DNA of 32,455 nt from Desulfobacula sp. (GTDB lineage: Bacteria; Desulfobacterota; Desulfobacteria; Desulfobacterales; Desulfobacteraceae): the NCBI GenBank assembly GCA_020048635.1, contig JAIFMF010000030.1, forward strand, positions 1 to 32,455. Reading direction: 5' to 3'. The translations under genes were made by a program, and so were the position numbers. How positions within the stretch are numbered: position 1 is the stretch's first letter; every line of letters starts with the position of its first letter. Positions 1-8,883 of this stretch are shown here, piece after piece. Under the pieces are notes generated by a model. It had not been told where the DNA came from and ran no database searches. It saw only the letters and a list, made by a program, of their open reading frames with translations.

Positions 1-1
1 A

Positions 2-88
2 ATGGAATGGCGGTTCCATCAAATGAAGGGCACCCTGCAACTGGGTTTTGCCGGTATCGGCCTCCGCTTTCTGAGGACGGCCGATTAA
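2..88 (+). CDS. C-terminal end of an unknown protein (5' truncated)
   Basis: An open frame enters from the left edge and stops with TAA at 86-88, 11 bases before the end of the convergent cysK. The visible 28 residues end in ...GIGLRFLRTAD and mix hydrophobic and basic residues as a normal protein tail would. The ATG at position 2 need not be the start. I do not recognise the family, and the piece is too short to assign a function. An alternative is that it is a chance open frame; the tight convergent spacing to cysK is the main support. Confidence 0.35.
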   Translation: MEWRFHQMKGTLQLGFAGIGLRFLRTAD

Positions 89-99
89 CCCTTGCCCCT

Positions 100-1026
100 T
101 TAAGGCGTCTTAAACAAATCCGTGCTCAGGTATCTTTCCCCGGTGTCGCAGATAATAAAGACAATGGTTTTGCCTTTGTTTTCTGGACGAGAGGCAACGA
201 GTTTAGCAGCATGGAAAGCTGCCCCCGATGAAATACCGCAGAGAATGCCTTCTTCAAGGGCAAGGTCTTTGGCTCCCTGGAAAGCTTCTTCGTTTTGAAC
301 CGGGATGATTTCATCGAGGATGTTCACATTCAGGTTTTTGGGGATAAAGCCTGCGCCGATGCCCTGGATTTTATGGGGAGCCGGGCTTCCGCCTGAGATG
401 ACGGGCGATGCGGCGGGTTCTACGGCAATGGATGTAAGGCCTGGTTTTTTTTGTTTCAGGACTTCTGACACACCGGTGATGGTGCCGCCGGTGCCGACAC
501 CGGCCACAAAGATATCGATTTTGCCTTCTGTATCATTCCAGATTTCAAGGGCTGTGGTTCTGCGATGGATTTCAGGGTTGGCCGGGTTGGAAAACTGGTC
601 CGGCATAAAGGTGTTGGGGGTGGTTTCTACGATTTTTTTTGCTTCTTCAATGGCACCTTTCATGCCTTTGGCGCCTTCGGTCAGCACCAATGTAGCGCCC
701 AGATGTTTTAAAATCTGCCGGCGTTCAATGCTTAGGGTTTCGGGCATGGTTAAAATCAGTTTTAATTCTTTTGTTCTGGCCACAAAGGCAAGGGCAATGC
801 CGGTGTTGCCGCTGGTGGGTTCTACAATGACGGAATTGGCATTGATTTTTCCAGTCTGAAAGGCATCCTCTATCATGGCAAGACCGATCCTGTCTTTGAC
901 GCTGGAGAGGGGATTAAAAAACTCAAGCTTTCCATACAGGTTTGCCCCGGTTTTTTGGCTTGCGGTTTTGATATAAACGAGGGGGGTATTACCGATTGTT
1001 TTGGTGATATCAGACCTGGTATTCAT
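100..1026 (-). CDS. cysK: Cysteine synthase A (O-acetylserine sulfhydrylase)
   Basis: PLP enzyme that makes L-cysteine from O-acetylserine and sulfide in the cytoplasm. The 308 residues match the usual family length. Visible marks are the N-terminal NTPLV motif, the PLP lysine K44 in SSVKDR, the phosphate/substrate loop TSGNTG at 71-76, and the glycine-rich cofactor loop GVGTGGT near 180. The start codon lies inside the end of cysE (17-base overlap), so the two are probably translated together. The pair gives the complete two-step serine to cysteine route, which in a sulfide-producing organism would draw on abundant internal sulfide. No anomaly is seen. CysM or cystathionine beta-synthase-like paralogues are less likely given the CysK-like motifs. 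Confidence 0.95.
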   Translation of the reverse strand: MNTRSDITKTIGNTPLVYIKTASQKTGANLYGKLEFFNPLSSVKDRIGLAMIEDAFQTGKINANSVIVEPTSGNTGIALAFVARTKELKLILTMPETLSIERRQILKHLGATLVLTEGAKGMKGAIEEAKKIVETTPNTFMPDQFSNPANPEIHRRTTALEIWNDTEGKIDIFVAGVGTGGTITGVSEVLKQKKPGLTSIAVEPAASPVISGGSPAPHKIQGIGAGFIPKNLNVNILDEIIPVQNEEAFQGAKDLALEEGILCGISSGAAFHAAKLVASRPENKGKTIVFIICDTGERYLSTDLFKTP

Positions 1027-1993
1027 GGGTTTTCTCCTCTGTCTCCTGGTATTTGTAGATAAGGCGCGGGGAATCGATAAATACTTTGGTGTCCGGCGGG
1101 ATGGAGCTTGTCAGCCAGACATTGCCCCCAACAACGGACCGGGCGCCGATGACGGTGTCCCCGCCAAGGAGCGTGGCTCCGGAATAGATAATGACGTCAT
1201 CTTCGATGGTGGGGTGGCGTTTGGCACCCCTCAGTTTTTTCCCGGCATTGGGCGGCAGCGACAGTGCACCGATGGTCACATTCTGATACACTCTCACATT
1301 GTTTCCAATGACACTGGTTTCGCCGATCACAAGGCCTGTTCCATGATCAATAACAAACCGTTCTCCGATCCTTGCACCTGGATGAATATCAATACCGGTC
1401 ATGCTGTGGGCATGCTCAGTCATAATTCTTGGCAATTGCGGAACCCCCATGTTGTGAAGGATATGGGCGATCCTGTAAACTGTGATGGCATAGAGTCCGG
1501 GATAGGAGAAAATGATTTCATCATGGCTTTTGGCAGCCGGGTCCCCGTCATAGGCACCTTTGATGTCTTCGGCCAGGGTGACGCGCAAATCCGGGATTTT
1601 CCGAATCACATTCAAGGCAACATCATGGCCGCTGTTTTCACATTCTGTGCAGGCCTGGCCATAGCGCAGGCAATCATGCCGAAGCACATGGATGATCTGT
1701 TCGGACAGGATATCGTAAAGTTTTGATATGCCCTGACCCAGGTGATACACAAGGTTGGCCCCGTCTATTTTTTCATTTGAAAAATAGCCCGGGAAAAGGA
1801 CCTCCCTGAATTTATCAATCATTTCCTTGACAGAGGTAGAAAAATGAATGGGAGCATCTCCGATATGGGCAAAGCATCGCTTGTCGTCCATGGCGGTAAG
1901 AATGGTGTTGATTACGTTGGGCAGCTCTTTTCGATATTCTGAGGCATTTTCTCTGCCGGTCCGACATAAACTGTTAATGATAAAATCATCCAT
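1010..1993 (-). CDS. cysE: Serine O-acetyltransferase (EpsC/CysE long form)
   Basis: Makes O-acetylserine from serine and acetyl-CoA, the first step of cysteine synthesis. At 327 residues it is the longer form with an extended helical N-terminal part (about 1-190). A left-handed beta-helix of hexapeptide repeats follows (IGERFVIDHGTGLVIGE, then IGNNVRVYQNVTIGA). The HPGA stretch just before it and the DHGTG histidine are the expected catalytic and substrate residues. It lies between a Cys-rich XRE regulator (17-base gap upstream) and cysK (17-base overlap downstream), so the three read as one operon. No truncation is seen. Feedback inhibition by cysteine is typical of the family but cannot be read from the sequence. 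Confidence 0.93.
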   Translation of the reverse strand: MDDFIINSLCRTGRENASEYRKELPNVINTILTAMDDKRCFAHIGDAPIHFSTSVKEMIDKFREVLFPGYFSNEKIDGANLVYHLGQGISKLYDILSEQIIHVLRHDCLRYGQACTECENSGHDVALNVIRKIPDLRVTLAEDIKGAYDGDPAAKSHDEIIFSYPGLYAITVYRIAHILHNMGVPQLPRIMTEHAHSMTGIDIHPGARIGERFVIDHGTGLVIGETSVIGNNVRVYQNVTIGALSLPPNAGKKLRGAKRHPTIEDDVIIYSGATLLGGDTVIGARSVVGGNVWLTSSIPPDTKVFIDSPRLIYKYQETEEKTHEYQV

Positions 1994-2010
1994 GATAAAA
2001 ACATCCTTTT

Positions 2011-2394
2011 TCAGGGTTCAAAAAAACTTTTAAATACTCTGCAGGCGGTGCATTCGTCCATTTTGTCTTCCCAGGAGTTCTGAGCTTCCCCACTGCACTT
2101 GGTCCCATTGATGAACCAGCAGAGTTCTCCGGAATTAAATTCAAAGGCCGGGCATTTTTTCTGTTTTTTTTCCGGGCATTTCAGAATATCCCAGCATTTT
2201 TCCGTGATTTTTCCTGTGTTCATCAGTGCCCTGGAAAAAAGGAAAAGAAGCTGCCGCTCAACATGATGCGGAATTTTTCGCCAGCCTTGTTCATAGCTGT
2301 GAATGGCCTTGATGGAAACCCCCAGAAGCTGCGCCATTTCCTTTTGCGTTTTATTGAGCCTGGCCCTGACATCTTTGAATCTATTGCTTTCCAT
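2011..2394 (-). CDS. XRE-type HTH protein with Cys-rich two-CW domain
   Basis: The N-terminal part (about 5-55) is a helix-turn-helix of the XRE/Cro type: RLNKTQKEMAQLLGVSIKAIHSYEQG. The C-terminal half (about 68-128) holds seven cysteines in the order CW...C...C...CW...C...CxxC with a CPAF step. This pattern is that of the 'two-CW' domain seen in many anaerobes, presumably a metal or Fe-S site. I chose the ATG at 2394 over an in-frame GTG at 2400, because the GAG ribosome site sits about 8 bases upstream of the ATG. It is the first gene of the regulator-cysE-cysK unit and diverges from clpB. A role in sensing metal, sulfide or redox state to tune cysteine synthesis is an inference from position only. 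Confidence 0.8.
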   Translation of the reverse strand: MESNRFKDVRARLNKTQKEMAQLLGVSIKAIHSYEQGWRKIPHHVERQLLFLFSRALMNTGKITEKCWDILKCPEKKQKKCPAFEFNSGELCWFINGTKCSGEAQNSWEDKMDECTACRVFKSFFEP

Positions 2395-2591
2395 GCGCAC
2401 TCTTTTTTAAGGAATAATTTGGTGTTATATGCTTAATAACCAATAAAATATACCACAGAGTAGGAGCTGTCAATGACAAAACAGGATACCGGACAGAAGG
2501 ATTCAAATAAAAAGTGAAGGAAAAAGCTTGACGAAGGATCGAATGCCATTACTTTGGTTATAAAATTAAAAAAGATAATGAAAGGTGCAAT

Positions 2592-5183
2592 ATGAAACTT
2601 GATAAACTCACGGTTAAATCACAGGAACTTGTTCAATCTGCCCATGATATGGCGGAAAGACACAATCACCAGGGCATTGAGCCCATCCATTTTTTAAAGG
2701 CCATGGTTGAGGATGACCAGGGGATTTGTTTATCCATTTTAAAGAAAATCGGGGTTCAAGTTGAGATCCTGAAAAAAGATATCCAGACCGCCGTTGAAAA
2801 ACTTGCAACCGTGTCCGGACCCACCACCGTCTATCTTTCCCAGGAAGGCAAAAAGATATTGGATCAGGCTTTTTCAGAAGCTGAAAAGATGAAGGACCAG
2901 TATGTGAGCCTGGAACATATCCTTCTGGCCCTTGCCGGTCAGAAAGGGGAGGCGTTTAATATCCTGAAAAAAAACGGGATTTCACGGGAGGCCATATTGA
3001 CGGTGCTGAAAGATATCCGGGGAAATCAGAGCGTGACAGATCAGAATCCTGAAGAAAAATATCAGGCCCTTGAAAAATTCGGCCGGGATCTGACCCAGCT
3101 TGCCCGTGACGGGAAGCTGGACCCGGTCATTGGAAGGGATGAAGAAATCCGACGGATCGTACAGGTTCTGTCCAGACGTCGGAAAAATAATCCGGTCCTG
3201 ATTGGTGAGCCCGGCGTGGGTAAAACCGCCATTGTAGAAGGTCTGGCCCAGAGAATTATTGAGGGGGATGTGTCGGATTCGCTGAAAAACCGGCGGGTTA
3301 TTGCTCTTGATATGGGTGCCCTGGTAGCCGGGGCCAAGTTCCGGGGTGAATTTGAAGAACGCTTGAAAGCCGTCTTAAAAGAAGTGGAGGCGGCCGAAGG
3401 GGAGATCGTTCTCTTTATTGATGAGCTGCATACGGTGGTGGGAGCGGGAGCAGCCGAAGGGTCTGTAGATGCCTCCAATATGCTGAAACCGGCTCTTGCC
3501 AGGGGGACGCTGCGATGTGTCGGTGCCACAACCCTGAATGAATATCGGAAATACATTGAAAAGGACGCAGCCCTTGAGCGGCGGTTTCAGCCGGTCATGG
3601 CAAAGGAGCCCAGCGTCGAGGATACCATCTCCATTTTAAGAGGCTTGAAAGAAAAATATGAGGTCCATCATGGCATCCGGATAAAGGATTCCGCTATTGT
3701 GGCTGCGGCCACCCTGTCCAACCGGTATATTGCCGACCGCTTTCTGCCGGATAAAGCGGTAGACCTGATTGATGAATGTGCGTCCCGTTTAAGGATCGAG
3801 ATTGATTCTATGCCAAGAGAAATAGATGAGATTCAACGGAAAATTACCCAGGCTCAGATTGAACGCCAGGCCCTGATTAAGGAAAAGGATAAGGCTTCCA
3901 TTGAACGGCTTGAAAAACTTGAAAAGGATATTGCGGCCATGCAGGAAGACGTTAGCCCTTTGAAACTCCACTGGGACACTGAAAAAAAGATCATTCAGGA
4001 GATCAGTGCCATCCGTGAAGAGATTGATCGCTTTCAGACTCAGGCCCATGTGGCGGAACGAAACGGGGATCTGGAAACTGTGGCCAAGATCCGGTATGGC
4101 ACCATTGAGCAGCTTCAAAAGGATCTGTCAGGCAGAAAACAGGCGCTTGACGGCCTTCAGAAGGATAAAAGAATGCTCAAAGAAGATGTGGAAGCCTCTG
4201 ACGTGGCTGAAGTGGTCTCATCCTGGACCGGCATCCCGGTATCCAGAATGCTGAAAGGGGAACAGGAAAAGCTGGTTCAGATGGAAAGCCATATCAAAAA
4301 GCGGGTCATCGGTCAGGAAAAAGCCATTGATGCCGTATCCAATGCGGTCCGGCGGGCCAGATCAGGGCTTCAGCCCGAAGATCGGCCCATCGGTACCTTT
4401 ATCTTTATGGGCCCGACGGGTGTGGGGAAAACCGAGCTTGCCAAATCACTGGCAGAATTCATGTTTGACAGTAGCCAGGCCATGATCCGGGTGGACATGT
4501 CCGAATATATGGAAAAACATTCCGTTTCAAGGCTCATCGGCGCTCCTCCGGGATATGTGGGGTATGACGAGGGGGGATATCTGACCGAGGCGGTGAGAAG
4601 ACGTCCCTACTCGGTCATCCTGTTTGACGAGATTGAAAAGGCTCACCCGGATGTGTTTAATGTGCTGCTCCAGGTTCTGGATGACGGCAGAATGACAGAC
4701 GGGCATGGTCGGACCGTGGATTTTAAAAATACCATTATCATCATGACTTCCAATGTGGGGTCCAGACTTCTTCAGGAAGCCGGAATCCACGGGCTTGAGG
4801 ATGAAGGTATACGGCAGGGGATTGACCATGCGCTAAAAGAAGCATTCCGGCCTGAGTTTTTAAATCGGATTGATGAAATTATTACCTTCCATGCTTTGAC
4901 TCTGGAGAATATCCGGGAGATTGCCGCTATACAGATTGAAAAACTCAACAAGCGCCTGAAATCCCGAAATCTTTCCATCAGCCTGGATGACAGGGCCATG
5001 CAGCATCTGGCTGAAAAAGGGTATGACCCTGTATTCGGGGCTCGTCCCCTGAAACGGGTCATCCAGAAGGAACTTGAAAATCCCTTGTCTCTTGCGATTC
5101 TGAAGGGTGACTTCAAGCCGGATGAGACCATCCGGTTCGGGTTTGATGAAGCAGAAAAAAAGTTGAAGATTTTGAATTTTTAA
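2592..5183 (+). CDS. clpB: ATP-dependent chaperone ClpB
   Basis: Hexameric AAA+ disaggregase that works with DnaK to recover aggregated proteins. The 863 residues show every ClpB part in order: Clp-N repeats (1-145), first AAA+ module with Walker A GEPGVGKT at 205-212 and Walker B LFIDELH, the long coiled-coil middle domain (about 400-530) that separates ClpB from ClpA, and a second AAA+ module with GPTGVGKTE and [12 protein letters not shown]. The AAGGTG ribosome site is well placed before the ATG. The upstream 190 bases contain CTTGAC followed by GCCATTA (2527-2553), which loosely recalls a heat-shock sigma-32 promoter; this is weak. The gene is monocistronic and converges on the sigma-54 activator. 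Confidence 0.97.
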   Translation: MKLDKLTVKSQELVQSAHDMAERHNHQGIEPIHFLKAMVEDDQGICLSILKKIGVQVEILKKDIQTAVEKLATVSGPTTVYLSQEGKKILDQAFSEAEKMKDQYVSLEHILLALAGQKGEAFNILKKNGISREAILTVLKDIRGNQSVTDQNPEEKYQALEKFGRDLTQLARDGKLDPVIGRDEEIRRIVQVLSRRRKNNPVLIGEPGVGKTAIVEGLAQRIIEGDVSDSLKNRRVIALDMGALVAGAKFRGEFEERLKAVLKEVEAAEGEIVLFIDELHTVVGAGAAEGSVDASNMLKPALARGTLRCVGATTLNEYRKYIEKDAALERRFQPVMAKEPSVEDTISILRGLKEKYEVHHGIRIKDSAIVAAATLSNRYIADRFLPDKAVDLIDECASRLRIEIDSMPREIDEIQRKITQAQIERQALIKEKDKASIERLEKLEKDIAAMQEDVSPLKLHWDTEKKIIQEISAIREEIDRFQTQAHVAERNGDLETVAKIRYGTIEQLQKDLSGRKQALDGLQKDKRMLKEDVEASDVAEVVSSWTGIPVSRMLKGEQEKLVQMESHIKKRVIGQEKAIDAVSNAVRRARSGLQPEDRPIGTFIFMGPTGVGKTELAKSLAEFMFDSSQAMIRVDMSEYMEKHSVSRLIGAPPGYVGYDEGGYLTEAVRRRPYSVILFDEIEKAHPDVFNVLLQVLDDGRMTDGHGRTVDFKNTIIIMTSNVGSRLLQEAGIHGLEDEGIRQGIDHALKEAFRPEFLNRIDEIITFHALTLENIREIAAIQIEKLNKRLKSRNLSISLDDRAMQHLAEKGYDPVFGARPLKRVIQKELENPLSLAILKGDFKPDETIRFGFDEAEKKLKILNF

Positions 5184-5231
5184 GAAACAGAATTCAAAAT
5201 CCCTGACAGGGAAGAGCAGTATTAAGGTTTG

Positions 5232-6659
5232 TCACACCTGATCCGCATAATGTTTTAATTCTTCATACTGGGTCAGGAACCTGTAAAGTGTTGCTCTCCC
5301 AACGCCTAAAACCCTTGCAGCCTTGGATTTGTTGCCTCCGGTCTTTTTAAGGGCAATCTTGACCGATTCCAAATCCAGTTTTCCTTTGAGAGGCATCGTC
5401 TCCGGCTGAACCGGATATCTTTCCATAGACCCAGCCGGATCCGTTGCCGGAGATCGGAGCATTAGATTTCTTCCCTGGGTGATCTCCAGGGGAAGATCTG
5501 ACGGCAGGATTTTGTTTCCACGGGATCGCACCACTGAAAACTGGATGACATTTTTCAATTCCCTGACATTTCCGGGCCAATGGTAATCCAGAAGGAGGTC
5601 CAGGCTTTCTCCGGAAAGCTCAGGAACAGGATTGCTGCTTTCCTGTTCCGCCTCCTTCAGAAAATGGGCGGCCAGAAGAGGTATATCGCTTTTGCGTTGT
5701 CTTAAGGGCGGCAGATGGATGGGAATCACATTGAGCCTATAAAACAGGTCTTCCCTGAACCGCCCAGCCTTGACTTCATCTCTCAGGTTTTTGTTGGCTG
5801 CACTGATGATCCGGACATCCACGGACACCTTTTTTTCACCGCCGACTTTTTCAAAGGTGCCTTCCTGAAGAAATCTCAAGAGTTTGACCTGGGTTTTCAG
5901 CGGCAGGTCAGCCACTTCATCCAGCAACAGGGTTCCCTTGTGGGCCAGCTCAAACCGCCCTTTCCGGTCTTTGATAGCCCCTGAAAAGGCGCCCTTGACA
6001 TGGCCGAACAATTCGCTTTCCACAATTCCTTCAGGAATAGCCCCGCAGTTTACCGGGACAAAAGCACCATTTCCATAGGCGCTGATATCGTGAATGGCAT
6101 AGGCTACCCGTTCTTTGCCCGTGCCGGTATCCCCTGAAATGTGAACCGGATAATTATAAAGGGCCACATCCCTGATCTGCCGGAAAATATCCTGCATGGT
6201 TTTGTCTTTACCGATGATGCCGGCAAAACTTGAAATATTCTCTGCTTTCAAGGAGAGGTTGAAGGTTTCCGTGACATCCCTGAAGGATGCAAGAACGCCT
6301 TTAAACCCATTGTCTTGGCTGATGATGGCAGAAACCGTCATCTCAAGCTGATGGGTTGAGCCGTCCTTTGCCAGGATATTCAGGGGATATTCCTTTGTGC
6401 CGGAAAAACACTCTGGGGGGCCGTCACAAAAAGAGCATTTACCGCCGCAGAAAGGGGATTCAAAAACAATATGGCAGTCTTTACCGAGCACCTCTTTTTT
6501 AAAATATCCCGTGATTCTTTCGGCCTCTTTATTGAAGACGGTAATAATCCTATCCGGTGTATGGGCAATGATGCCGAGTTTCAGGCTATCAAGAACAAGA
6601 TTGAGGTTTTCGTGATCCAGCAGGGTGTGTGTCAAATCCTTCATTTTAGTAGTTTCCAT
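5232..6659 (-). CDS. PAS-domain sigma-54-dependent activator with Fis HTH
   Basis: Bacterial enhancer-binding protein of 475 residues. An N-terminal PAS domain (about 25-130) contains a Cys cluster, DCHIVFESPFCGGKC followed by SFC and PEC, typical of a redox or metal-sensing PAS variant. The AAA+ module has Walker A GDTGTGKE, the sigma-54 contact loop as GAFSGA (usual form GAFTGA) and Walker B TLLLDEVADL. The C-terminal Fis-type HTH is GGNKSKAARVLGVGRATLYRFL. The start at ATG 6659 replaces a TTG at 6725, whose extra 22 residues are non-domain and hydrophobic; no strong ribosome site is seen for either. There is no receiver domain, so the signal is probably sensed by the PAS itself. The target is unknown: neither neighbour shows a sigma-54 promoter, while pspA in this window does. 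Confidence 0.88.
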   Translation of the reverse strand: METTKMKDLTHTLLDHENLNLVLDSLKLGIIAHTPDRIITVFNKEAERITGYFKKEVLGKDCHIVFESPFCGGKCSFCDGPPECFSGTKEYPLNILAKDGSTHQLEMTVSAIISQDNGFKGVLASFRDVTETFNLSLKAENISSFAGIIGKDKTMQDIFRQIRDVALYNYPVHISGDTGTGKERVAYAIHDISAYGNGAFVPVNCGAIPEGIVESELFGHVKGAFSGAIKDRKGRFELAHKGTLLLDEVADLPLKTQVKLLRFLQEGTFEKVGGEKKVSVDVRIISAANKNLRDEVKAGRFREDLFYRLNVIPIHLPPLRQRKSDIPLLAAHFLKEAEQESSNPVPELSGESLDLLLDYHWPGNVRELKNVIQFSVVRSRGNKILPSDLPLEITQGRNLMLRSPATDPAGSMERYPVQPETMPLKGKLDLESVKIALKKTGGNKSKAARVLGVGRATLYRFLTQYEELKHYADQV

Positions 6660-6801
6660 ATATAAAAATATCGGTTGCTGATGGTTAATGAAGAGGTAAA
6701 TGACACATTTGTGTATCAGGCGCAATGGTTTTTTTAGCAGGCGGGCTTAAAATTTGTGTTTTTTTATGATGCAGAGGATGGTTGGGTTAGCAGGAAAGGA
6801 A

Positions 6802-6833
6802 TCGGCCCGAAGCGTTCTGTTGCTCCGGGCCGA
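6802..6833 (-). terminator. Hairpin closing the rubrerythrin/ferredoxin operon
   Basis: Perfect 8-base arms TCGGCCCG (6802-6809) and CGGGCCGA (6826-6833) continue inward as AGC/GCT after one mismatch, leaving a six-base loop. It sits directly after the ferredoxin stop codon on the minus strand. The tail is pyrimidine-rich (TTCCTTTCC) rather than a clean U run, so it may be a weak terminator or a 3' stabiliser. Confidence 0.6.
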
Positions 6834-6837
6834 AAGC

Positions 6838-7023
6838 TTATTCAAATGTGATGCAGTGTCTCGGACAGTTTTTTACGGCTTCATAGATATCTTCATCTGA
6901 ATAATCATCCAGGGAAAGAACATCCACATAACCCGCGTCATTGATTTTAAATGCATGGGGAGCAAGGTCAACACAAATTTCGCAGAGGACGCAACATGAC
7001 ATATCAATGACAGGGGGGGTCAT
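6838..7023 (-). CDS. Single-cluster [4Fe-4S] ferredoxin
   Basis: A 61-residue electron carrier like the small ferredoxins of sulfate reducers. C11, C14, C17 and C53 (CxxCxxC ... CP) form one [4Fe-4S] site. C10 and C57 are extra; C57 could be a remnant of a second site or a disulfide partner. Acidic residues dominate the second half, as usual for ferredoxins. It follows rubrerythrin by about 20 bases and is the last gene before a hairpin, so it is a plausible electron donor to rubrerythrin (inference). Confidence 0.88.
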   Translation of the reverse strand: MTPPVIDMSCCVLCEICVDLAPHAFKINDAGYVDVLSLDDYSDEDIYEAVKNCPRHCITFE

Positions 7024-7042
7024 CTAATCAACTTCCATCATA

Positions 7043-7585
7043 TTATTTGAAATACCTGTTTAAAAGTCCTTCAAAGGCTTTTCCGTGGCGGGCCTCATCT
7101 TTGCACATTTCATGAACCGTATCATGGATGGCATCATACCCGAGTTCCTTTGCCCTTGTCGCAATGGCTTTTTTACCAGTGCAGGCACCATATTCAGCCA
7201 GCACCCGGACAGCAAGGTTTGCCTTTGTGTCGGCTTCCACTACCTCACCTAAAAGCTCGGCAAATTTGGCTGCATGTTCGGCTTCTTCAAAAGCAATGCG
7301 TTTATAGGCTTCGGCAACTTCGGGAAATCCCTCACGGTCTGCCTGGCGGCTCATGGCAAGATACATACCGACTTCGGTACATTCTCCCATGAAATTGTTT
7401 TTCAGGCCCTCAAGAATTTCGGCATCAACCCCTTTTGCAACACCAATGGTATGACCGTCAGCCCAAATCATTTTGCCTTCCTGAACGGAAAATTTAGATG
7501 CGCCGGCACCACATTGGGGGCATTTTTCCGGAGCTGCTTCACCATTATAAGAATAGCCGCATACTGAACAAACATAAGTCTTCAT
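7043..7585 (-). CDS. Reverse rubrerythrin (rubredoxin domain first)
   Basis: Non-heme diiron peroxidase that detoxifies peroxide or oxygen in anaerobes. The order is reversed relative to classic rubrerythrin: a rubredoxin-like [Fe(Cys)4] site at C6, C9, C22, C25 comes first, followed by a four-helix ferritin-like domain (about 45-180). Diiron ligands appear in CTEVGMY, EEAEHA, YGACTGK-adjacent helices and DEARHG. The 180-residue length fits the reverse family. A strong GAGAGGAG ribosome site lies upstream, and the start overlaps the previous stop as TAATG. It sits between a small conserved protein and ferredoxin in one operon. Confidence 0.93.
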   Translation of the reverse strand: MKTYVCSVCGYSYNGEAAPEKCPQCGAGASKFSVQEGKMIWADGHTIGVAKGVDAEILEGLKNNFMGECTEVGMYLAMSRQADREGFPEVAEAYKRIAFEEAEHAAKFAELLGEVVEADTKANLAVRVLAEYGACTGKKAIATRAKELGYDAIHDTVHEMCKDEARHGKAFEGLLNRYFK

Positions 7586-7815
7586 TAATTTTTCTCCTCT
7601 CTGATTGAATTATCCCACCAGCCTTTTTGCATGTGCGCCTCCTTTTCTTTCTGTGCAAGATCTAAAAGCCGGTAGCCGGAATCCAGGAGGATGCCATAAA
7701 GAACACCGCAATTCGGATCTTCTCTCTCTTCATAGCCTGACTGAGCAAGCTTGATCATTTTCTTTGCAAGCTCAATGGTCCGGGCTATATTAGTGTCACA
7801 TTTTTTTTTCAGCAT
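7585..7815 (-). CDS. Small conserved protein of unknown function
   Basis: A 76-residue acidic/basic helical protein beginning MLKKKCDTN and ending near MQKGWWD. The pattern ...[26 protein letters not shown] resembles short uncharacterised proteins I associate with deltaproteobacteria, but I cannot name a function. The start at 7815 is chosen because the recognisable part begins there and a purine-rich GAAAGAAAAAA precedes it. The same frame is open upstream to 8076, through the end of the preceding gene, so longer forms starting at 7890 or 7935 are possible. The stop overlaps the rubrerythrin start, suggesting coupling. Confidence 0.6.
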   Translation of the reverse strand: MLKKKCDTNIARTIELAKKMIKLAQSGYEEREDPNCGVLYGILLDSGYRLLDLAQKEKEAHMQKGWWDNSIREEKN

Positions 7816-7882
7816 GGCATTTTTTCTTTCACACACATCCGGCTGATATGGGTTGTTAAAGGTCTTATATAAAAAACATACT

Positions 7883-8629
7883 TCACGCATGTTTTCTGTA
7901 GATGTGTTCAATATCCATGCCACAAGTTCCATCATGCATTTTTTTTTTGTTTTCACGGTCTCTGACAAGGTCTGAGACACGAATGGCAGTAAAATTCCAT
8001 CCGTCAAAGAGATCCACCTGGCGATCATCTGTCCTGATATGTTCAGGCACAAGACCGTACTGAAAACTTTTAGCATTGGATAAGGCCCTGACGGAATAGG
8101 CTCGTTTCACAGAGTCTTCTGAATGCAGGTAACAGTAAAGCATGGCCTTTGTTTTTTCGCTCAGATCATGGGGGGAGGTTTCAAGATAGGTCCCGATTCC
8201 CCAAAGTACACCCCGCTGAAGCATTTCATGTTCAATGTGATTTCCATCCGGATCAAGATATGAAAAAAGAATGGATTTAAACTCCAGTGCAAGTTCTGGA
8301 CTCTGGGACAGAATTTCTCCCATGGCTTCTGGAGAGCCCCAGCCGATGCCGCCGGATTCGTCATTCAGGTTCCACATGATGCGTCTGAGGATGATTCTTG
8401 CTTTTTCCATGTTCCGCTTTGCCGTTCTTGCCCCAAGAAGGCCCATGGCTGAGACACTCCGGAATTTGGTGAGTTCGTTTTTATTGTAGAAATAGGAAAA
8501 CAGGTGTCCCACAAGCTGCTCATCAGGGATCTGGGCTAATTTTTCAAAGGCAGTATCCTTATCGGTTTCCATAAGAATTTCTCCCACCTTCTTTTTTGTT
8601 TCTCTTCCATATGACTTATTCATGGCCAC
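7883..8629 (-). CDS. DVU0298-like / HEAT-repeat-like protein
   Basis: A 248-residue cytoplasmic protein built of helices resembling HEAT/armadillo units (RSVSAMGLLGARTA, then EHEMLQRGVLWGIGTYLE, then SVKRAYSVRALSNA). It resembles the DVU0298 family of sulfate reducers, whose function is not established. Conserved-looking motifs are WGSPEAMGEI and RGVLWGIG. It is the first gene of the rubrerythrin/ferredoxin operon. Near its 3' end is an A10 run (7939-7948 as T on the plus strand), where a one-base slip would move ribosomes into the frame of the next small protein. The assignment is by pattern recall, so moderate. Confidence 0.7.
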   Translation of the reverse strand: MAMNKSYGRETKKKVGEILMETDKDTAFEKLAQIPDEQLVGHLFSYFYNKNELTKFRSVSAMGLLGARTAKRNMEKARIILRRIMWNLNDESGGIGWGSPEAMGEILSQSPELALEFKSILFSYLDPDGNHIEHEMLQRGVLWGIGTYLETSPHDLSEKTKAMLYCYLHSEDSVKRAYSVRALSNAKSFQYGLVPEHIRTDDRQVDLFDGWNFTAIRVSDLVRDRENKKKMHDGTCGMDIEHIYRKHA

Positions 8630-8883
8630 CTGCTTAGTTTTAGATGATTATCACGATATTAAATAAAAGCATAAATTATGCCGGATCAGCCATAACGGTC
8701 AATATCAGTCAAAAGAAGACAAATCAATCGGGATGAGGTCGCTGATCTGTCTCAGATGGTGGGACAATCTTGTTTCGAGAGACAAAAGAGAAAGGCCCAG
8801 GTATTAAAAAAATGTTCTTTTTTTATTAAGATTAGGGTAAGAATGAAGGTTGCTAAAAACTCGAATAAAGGCAGATTTGAATT

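Noticed and set aside
305..1726. Long open frames on the plus strand opposite cysK and cysE (184 and 241 codons)
   Set aside because: They are antisense shadows of clear CysK and CysE genes, with no family motifs or ribosome sites of their own.
5190..5215. TCCCT-GAC-AGGGA repeat between clpB and the sigma-54 activator
   Set aside because: Five-pair stem with no T run; may help to end convergent transcription but is not supported as a terminator.
8630..8883. Search of the divergent gap for a sigma-54 promoter or riboswitch
   Set aside because: TGGTGGGACAATCTTG lacks the GC element at the right spacing, and no stable leader structure is seen.
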